From Pseudonocardia sp. ICBG1293 (GTDB taxonomy: Bacteria; Actinomycetota; Actinomycetes; Mycobacteriales; Pseudonocardiaceae): a stretch of 64,000 nucleotides of DNA. A program made the position numbers and the translations under genes. Below the pieces are notes generated by a model that saw only the letters and a list, made by a program, of their open reading frames with translations, did no database searches and was not told the DNA's origin. The stretch is from NCBI RefSeq assembly GCF_020131355.1, contig NZ_JAHLEL010000014.1, positions 248,001 through 312,000 of the forward strand, in the 5' to 3' direction. Positions 59,966 through 64,000 of this stretch are shown piece after piece. Within the stretch, counting starts at the first letter, position 1, and every line of letters begins with the position of its first letter.

Positions 59966-60991
59966 TCAACCCGCGGTGCGGGCCTGGGGCGGCAGCGACT
60001 CGGCGGGCACCGGGTTGGTCGCGCCCGGGACCGGCTGCGAGGTGGGGCGGGCGACCCGGATGCCGAGCACGTCACCCGCGGCCGCGGCCATCGCCCGCAT
60101 GCCCTGGGCGTTGGGGTGCACCGGTGCCGCCGGCGAGGTCGGGATCAGGCCCTCCACCCACTTGACGCCGGGCAGTTGGCAGGCGTCGTGGCCGATGGTC
60201 GGGGTGTAGGTGTCGACGTAGTCGACCCCGGCGTCGCGGGCCGCGTCGGCCAGCATCGCGTTGAGCTTCTTCTCGGTCTCGCGCAGGTAGGCGGTGTCGC
60301 CCGGGCTGAACGGGAGGACCGGGTAGCAGCCGGGCCCGGTGTCCGGGAGGATCGACGGGTACCCGACGACGGCGACCCGGGCGGCCGGCGACCGCTCACG
60401 GACCGCGGCGAGCACGTCGGAGACCTTCGGCTCGGTGTCGTCGATCCGCTCGGCGAGCTGGTCGGTGCCGCCCGCGGTGTAGAAGTCCTTGCAGGCTGCC
60501 CCGAACAGGTTCGCCGAGGAACGGCGCACGCACTCGGTGATGATCCCGGAGAACCCGATGTCGTTGCCGCCGATGGTGAGGGTGACCAGCGACTCCGACC
60601 CGTCGAGGGTGTCGAGCTGCGGCGGGTTGGGGCCGGCCTGGACCTCCTGCGGGGACGTCATGTCCTCGGTCGTCGCGCCGCTGCAGGACACGTCGGTGAA
60701 CCGGCCGATGCCGGCGGAACGGGCGAGGACCGACGGGTAGTTCTGGTTCGAGCGCAGGCACCCCGACGGCGTGCCCTGCTGCACCGGGACCAGCGGGCCC
60801 GCGGCGTAGGAGTCGCCCAGGGCGACGAAGCGCCCGACCGGGGCGGTGTCCAGGTTGCGTGCGGACCGCGTGGTCTCGGCGAACGTGGTCGGTGCCTCCG
60901 CCTGCGCGGTCGCGAGGGCGCTCATCCCCGCCGAGCTCAGCAGGGTCATGGTCGCCACGGCGAGCCACCGGGACGGACGGGGACGGCGCAC
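59966..60991 (-). CDS. Secreted SGNH/GDSL hydrolase
   Basis: The 341-residue precursor begins with GTG at 60991 (GGAGG 11 nt upstream) and an Arg-rich signal peptide cleaved near ATAQA (about 31). The SGNH blocks are visible: GDSYAAG (nucleophile Ser61), SCSGATTEDM, LTIGGNDIGF, and VHPNAQGM with the catalytic His. It resembles lipases/esterases of the Streptomyces type with three disulfide pairs. The frame stays open to a TTG at 61051, but the signal peptide favours the later start. Confidence 0.9.
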   Translation of the reverse strand: MRRPRPSRWLAVATMTLLSSAGMSALATAQAEAPTTFAETTRSARNLDTAPVGRFVALGDSYAAGPLVPVQQGTPSGCLRSNQNYPSVLARSAGIGRFTDVSCSGATTEDMTSPQEVQAGPNPPQLDTLDGSESLVTLTIGGNDIGFSGIITECVRRSSANLFGAACKDFYTAGGTDQLAERIDDTEPKVSDVLAAVRERSPAARVAVVGYPSILPDTGPGCYPVLPFSPGDTAYLRETEKKLNAMLADAARDAGVDYVDTYTPTIGHDACQLPGVKWVEGLIPTSPAAPVHPNAQGMRAMAAAAGDVLGIRVARPTSQPVPGATNPVPAESLPPQARTAG

Positions 60992-61090
60992 GGGCTCTCG
61001 GACCTCCGGTCGGACGGCGCCGGCGCGGGTACGCCGGTCCTGGCCGACCAACGATCATCGTCGACGGGCGGTTACGCCCCGTTCGACGCA

Positions 61091-61124
61091 CGTGACGGGC
61101 CGGGTACGCGCCCGGCCCGTCACG
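61091..61124 (-). terminator. Terminator hairpin after the spermidine-synthase-like gene
   Basis: A perfect 14-bp stem (CGTGACGGGCCGGG and its complement) with a 6-nt loop lies about 20 bp past the stop of the broken gene. Confidence 0.8.
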
Positions 61125-61143
61125 CACCGTGGGCGGGGCTCGC

Positions 61144-61841
61144 TCAGTCGGTGAGCCTGCGCAGCGACAGCGGCGCCACCAGGCGGTGCCGCAGCGCCGT
61201 GGCGTCCCAGCACTGCGGCTGCGACGGCATCGACGCGAGCCGCCCGGCGGCGACCGCGCCGGGGTCGGCCATCGGCTCGCGGACGCCGGCGAGGAAGGCC
61301 CACTCGTGCTCCTCGCAGCCGATGTAGACCCCGTGCCCGCCGGTCGGGCCGAACACCGCGGCGAAGCGCTGCCAGGCCGACCGCAGCGTCGCGTCCCGCC
61401 ACACCGCCGGGCTGCCCGCCTGGAACACCAGCACCCCGCCGGGGGTGAGCCGCTGCGCACAGGCCCGGACGAAGTCCTCCTCGTAGAGCCGGTTGATCTG
61501 GGCGTCGGGCTCGTCGGGGCGCTCGTCGGGCAGGTCGACGATCACCAGGTCCCAGTGCTCACGCGCGTCCAGGACGAACTGCCGCCCGGCGCCGTAGGTC
61601 AGGTGCACCGGGCCCTCGCCGCGCTCGGCCGCGGCCAGGGTCTCGGGGGTGTAGCCGTAGGGCAGGTGCTCGGCACAGATCCGGACGGCCTCGGCGTCGA
61701 TGTCGACGTGGTCGACCCGGCTCGCACCGGCCGCGACCGCCATCTCCGACGCGACCCCCTCCGACGAGCCGACGATCAGCACCCGGTCCAGCTCGCGGGC
61801 CAGCAGCGCACCCGGCCACACCAGCGCCTCGTGGTAGGTAA
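61144..61841 (-). pseudogene. Spermidine-synthase-like gene, 5' part removed by IS-A copy 2
   Basis: The remaining 3' part encodes about 232 residues of an aminopropyltransferase-fold domain: TYHEALVWPGALL, VLIVGSSEGVASEMA (SAM-fold loop) and VDHVDIDAEAVRICAEHLP, then VIVDLPDERPD. In family members the YHE segment is preceded by an N-terminal domain, which is absent. The break falls exactly at the inverted repeat of IS-A (61842), and beyond the IS is a MITE and another transposase, so the missing 5' part is not in the window. The frame reads on into the IS by chance. Confidence 0.88.
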
Positions 61842-61905
61842 GACGTCGTTTCAGAAGTGGTGGGCCCGGTTCTGCCGGTGACGGCGGGGCTGGCAGCATC
61901 GGCTG

Positions 61906-62499
61906 ATGGTCGCGCCTCGTGTGTCTGAGAAGACGAAGATTTTCGAGTTGGAGATCGTCCTGACCGAGGTGGTGCCGGCGGTCCGGCGTCGGGTGCAGGT
62001 GCCGGGCGAGGTCGACTTGGCGGTGTTACACGAGGTGGTGCAGTCAGTGATGGGCTGGACGAACTCTCATTTGCACGAGTTCGAGATCGTCGGGCGCCGC
62101 TACGGGATCCCAGACCCGGACTGGCCCGGACAGGATGTCGCCGACGAGACGAAAGAGAAGCTGTTTCGGCTGGTCAAGGCTGGTGACCGGTTCGGTTACG
62201 TCTACGACTTCGGTGACAACTGGGCCCACGAGATCACCGTCGAGGCGGTCGCGGCCGTCGAGCCGGGAGTGTGCTATCCGCGATGCGTCGCCGGGCAGGG
62301 GGCGTGCCCGCCCGAGGACGTCGGCGGGATCGGGGGGTATGAGGACTTCCAGGCCGTGCTCGCCGACCCTGACCATCCCGACCGCGCCGAGCGCCTGGAG
62401 TGGGCGGGCGGGCCGTTCGACCCGCACCGCTTCGACCCTGACGAGGCCGACCGGGCCTTGGAGTGGCTGGCCTGGCGGCCGCTGGCCCCGACCTCGTAG
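61906..62499 (+). CDS. pRiA4b ORF-3/IS1096 TnpR-like passenger protein of IS-A copy 2
   Basis: This is the same 197-residue protein as at 8376-8969, with no amino-acid difference that I can see. It is transcribed from inside the left end toward the transposase gene. Confidence 0.92.
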   Translation: MVAPRVSEKTKIFELEIVLTEVVPAVRRRVQVPGEVDLAVLHEVVQSVMGWTNSHLHEFEIVGRRYGIPDPDWPGQDVADETKEKLFRLVKAGDRFGYVYDFGDNWAHEITVEAVAAVEPGVCYPRCVAGQGACPPEDVGGIGGYEDFQAVLADPDHPDRAERLEWAGGPFDPHRFDPDEADRALEWLAWRPLAPTS

Positions 62500-62530
62500 G
62501 CGAGTGCCTCAGCGAGGGCTGGGTCGACCA

Positions 62531-63370
62531 TCACTTCGGCTTCGGCTTGGTGAGGCGGCGGTGGCAGATCAGGGCGCAGGCCAGCGATAACAGCGCGGTG
62601 ATCGTGGATTCGGCGCGGTCGTAGCGCAGCGCGAGGCGGCGGAAGTCCAGCAGCCAGGACATGGTGCGCTCGACGACCCAGCGGACCCGCCCGAGCCGGG
62701 TGGAGTCCTCGATCCCGCGCCGGGCGATCCGCACCCCGATCCCACGCCCACTCAGGTAGCGGCGGCAGCGGGGATAGTCGTAGCCCTTGTCGGCGTGCAC
62801 CTTGTCCGGCCGACGTCGCGGACGCCCCGGCTGTCCCGCCCGTTCGCGGACGCCGGGGTTGGTGTCCAGCAGCGGGGCGAGCATCCGACTGTCGTGGGTG
62901 TTCGCCCCGGTGACCAGCGCATGCAGCGGGAGCCCGCCTCGGTCGCAGAGCACGTGGTACTTGCTGCCCGCCTTCCCGCGATCGGTCGGCGAGGGCCCGG
63001 TGGCCTCGCCGCGGCGCTTGGCCCGCACGCTCACGCTGTCCACCGCCGCCCGCGACCAGTCCAGCAGGCCCTGCTGGGCGAGGCGGTCGAGCATCACCCG
63101 GTGCAGCTGGGCCCAGACCCCGGCCTGCTGCCACTGCCGTAGCCGCCGCCAGCAGGTCACTCCGGACCCACAGCCGAGCTCGGCGGGCAGCGCGTTCCAG
63201 CTGATCCCGGTCTTGAGCACGAACACGATCCCGGCCAGAGCGGCCCGATCCGGCACCCGCGGACGGCCTGTCCGTCCCCGCTTGTGCTTGCGCGGCTTGG
63301 GCAGCAGCGGCTCCACCAGCGCCCACAGCTCGTCGCTCACCAATCGCTCGACACAAGATCGCCGCGCCAC
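62531..63370 (-). CDS. IS5-family transposase of IS-A copy 2
   Basis: The 279-residue transposase is identical to copy 1 except that its C-terminus has one fewer Lys-Pro dipeptide pair. The DDE residues Asp111, Asp194 and Glu234 are all kept, so it should be functional. Confidence 0.95.
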   Translation of the reverse strand: MARRSCVERLVSDELWALVEPLLPKPRKHKRGRTGRPRVPDRAALAGIVFVLKTGISWNALPAELGCGSGVTCWRRLRQWQQAGVWAQLHRVMLDRLAQQGLLDWSRAAVDSVSVRAKRRGEATGPSPTDRGKAGSKYHVLCDRGGLPLHALVTGANTHDSRMLAPLLDTNPGVRERAGQPGRPRRRPDKVHADKGYDYPRCRRYLSGRGIGVRIARRGIEDSTRLGRVRWVVERTMSWLLDFRRLALRYDRAESTITALLSLACALICHRRLTKPKPK

Positions 63371-63441
63371 GACCGGACATGATCAGCTACCAGCGCCGAT
63401 CCACACAGGACCGACACGCCGACTTCTGAAACGACCTCTAA

Positions 63442-63562
63442 GAGGTCATTTCAGAACGAGGTCGACGTGTCTGTTGTAGACGACAAGCGGCTATCTGACC
63501 TGCCGTTTGATCTGTCGTCGAGGGGTCAATGGAAACTCGACAAGTCGTTCTGAAACGACCTC
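63442..63562. mobile_element. MITE-like element with IS-A-type ends (121 bp)
   Basis: The ends are GAGGTCATTTCAGAACGA at the left and, read inward from the right, GAGGTCGTTTCAGAACGA (one mismatch in 18). TAA flanks it on both sides (63439-63441, 63563-63565). It has no open frame of note. The first 15 bases of the repeat match those of IS-A, so a related transposase could move it. Confidence 0.8.
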
Positions 63563-63574
63563 TAAGCTTGGTTT

Positions 63575-64000
63575 TTAACCTGTGTGTTGTCGTCGCGCGG
63601 TGATGGTGCGGTCGCGTTTGACCGTTTTCCCGACGTCGTGGCTGGTCGGGGTGTGCCGGTTGCGGGAGCCGGGTGGGCGGCCGGGACCGGGTCGGCTGGG
63701 TTTCGGTGCACTGGCCGGGAGGACGGTCCGCGCGCGGATGTTCCGAAAGGCGCGGCGAACCCGGGCCGGGGTGAGCCGGGTGGGGGCGGCGGGTCGTTCC
63801 CAGGGGCGGCGTAGGTCGGCGGCCAGTGGTCGGGCCAGGCGGAGTTGGGTGTGGGAGGCGATGATCAGCCAGGTCCAGCGGTCGGCGGCTTCGGGGGTGC
63901 GCAGCTTCGGGGTTGTCCAGCCGAGGGTCTGCTTGAGCAGGCGGAATGTGTGCTCGAGATCGAATCTGCGGAGGAACGCCTGCCACCAGCGGTCCACGTC
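63575..64000 (-). CDS. DDE transposase, C-terminal part (runs off the right edge)
   Basis: About 140 residues of the C-terminus are visible. The segment DLEHTFRLLKQTLGWTTPKL contains the catalytic Glu region of an IS4-like transposase, and RTPEAADRWTWLIIASHTQL follows. The tail is basic and Pro/Arg-rich (RPGPGRPPGSRNRHTPTS). This C-terminal layout is like a group of actinobacterial transposases I know as NF041680-type. It is unrelated to IS-A and IS-B. The MITE ends 12 bp past its stop. Confidence 0.8.
   Translation of the reverse strand, partial: DVDRWWQAFLRRFDLEHTFRLLKQTLGWTTPKLRTPEAADRWTWLIIASHTQLRLARPLAADLRRPWERPAAPTRLTPARVRRAFRNIRARTVLPASAPKPSRPGPGRPPGSRNRHTPTSHDVGKTVKRDRTITARRQHTG

Larger units (their letters stand above)
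61842..63438 (-). mobile_element. IS-A copy 2 (1597 bp), inverted relative to copy 1
   Basis: The ends are GACGTCGTTTCAGAAGT (61842) and, read inward from 63438, GAGGTCGTTTCAGAAGT. The flanks are a perfect TAA duplication (61839-61841 and 63439-63441), and the right TAA also borders the MITE. It differs from copy 1 by 6 bp in length, in the Lys-Pro repeat of the transposase gene. It interrupts the spermidine-synthase-like gene. Confidence 0.95.

Noticed and set aside
63563..63575. The sequence TAAGCTTGG after the MITE as a repeat of TAAGCTCGG after IS-B
   Set aside because: The similarity is only a few bases beyond the TAA target and does not extend.

Overview
The window is very GC-rich DNA from an actinomycete, most likely Pseudonocardiaceae (a Pseudonocardia-like genus; this assignment is inference). 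Three things point there: a Pup-proteasome system (prcA, prcB, pup, dop, arc), the mycothiol ligase mshC, and an order trmI - recB-like - hisG - hisE - HAD - metH - PAC2 - mshC that matches the Rv2118c-Rv2130c stretch of Mycobacterium tuberculosis, with extra genes inserted. Genes are densely packed, GTG starts are common and 4-bp GTGA/ATGA overlaps are frequent. No stretch over about 300 bp lacks a gene or mobile element.

Layout. 1-6.4 kb: a formate dehydrogenase locus. It holds mobA, a molybdopterin catalytic subunit with an in-frame UGA read as selenocysteine, a NuoE-NuoF fusion and an iron-sulfur subunit cut by the window edge; fdhD is divergent. 6.4-11 kb: an EamA exporter and a LysR regulator whose shared intergenic region has been split by two abutting IS5-family elements (called IS-A and IS-B here). 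11-17 kb: an LLM oxidoreductase, a lipoprotein, an SRPBCC protein, then prcA-prcB-pup-dop. 17-26 kb: a block separating dop from arc (Nudix, lpd, MarR/YceI, AraC, and a LysR-controlled CitMHS/AtuA operon). 26-34 kb: arc, trmI, a SipW-type signal peptidase with two SipW-type surface proteins (one carrying RTX repeats), a RecB-like nuclease and a thioesterase. 33.6-43 kb: hisG, hisE, a HAD phosphatase, metH, PAC2, an MFS carrier, DUF2237 and mshC. 43-48.7 kb: a BASS carrier, a LysR regulator, a frameshifted solute-binding lipoprotein, an NmrA-like protein and an SDR/TetR pair with two palindromic operators. 48.7-61 kb: a MoxR/VWA pair, TetR/MpaB, a BlaI-M56 regulatory set, an L,D-transpeptidase-like protein, a crotonase-fold protein, a FUSC membrane protein and a secreted SGNH hydrolase. 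61-64 kb: a spermidine-synthase-like gene broken by a second, inverted copy of IS-A, then a 121-bp MITE-like element and the 3' part of another transposase gene.

How it fits together. The Fdh subunits, MobA (molybdopterin dinucleotide formation) and FdhD (sulfur transfer to the cofactor) make one functional unit, probably a cytoplasmic NAD-linked formate dehydrogenase; it also needs the selenocysteine machinery, which is not in the window. Pup, Dop, PrcA/B and Arc are the pupylation-degradation pathway; the ligase PafA is not in the window. Pup ends in Gly-Gly-Glu, so it should be ligation-ready without deamidation.

The most notable observations are the selenoprotein formate dehydrogenase with its [4Fe-4S] domain apparently split off, the SipW/RTX surface module, and the family of GAGGTC-ended elements that sit end to end at TNA targets and bracket about 53 kb as inverted repeats.
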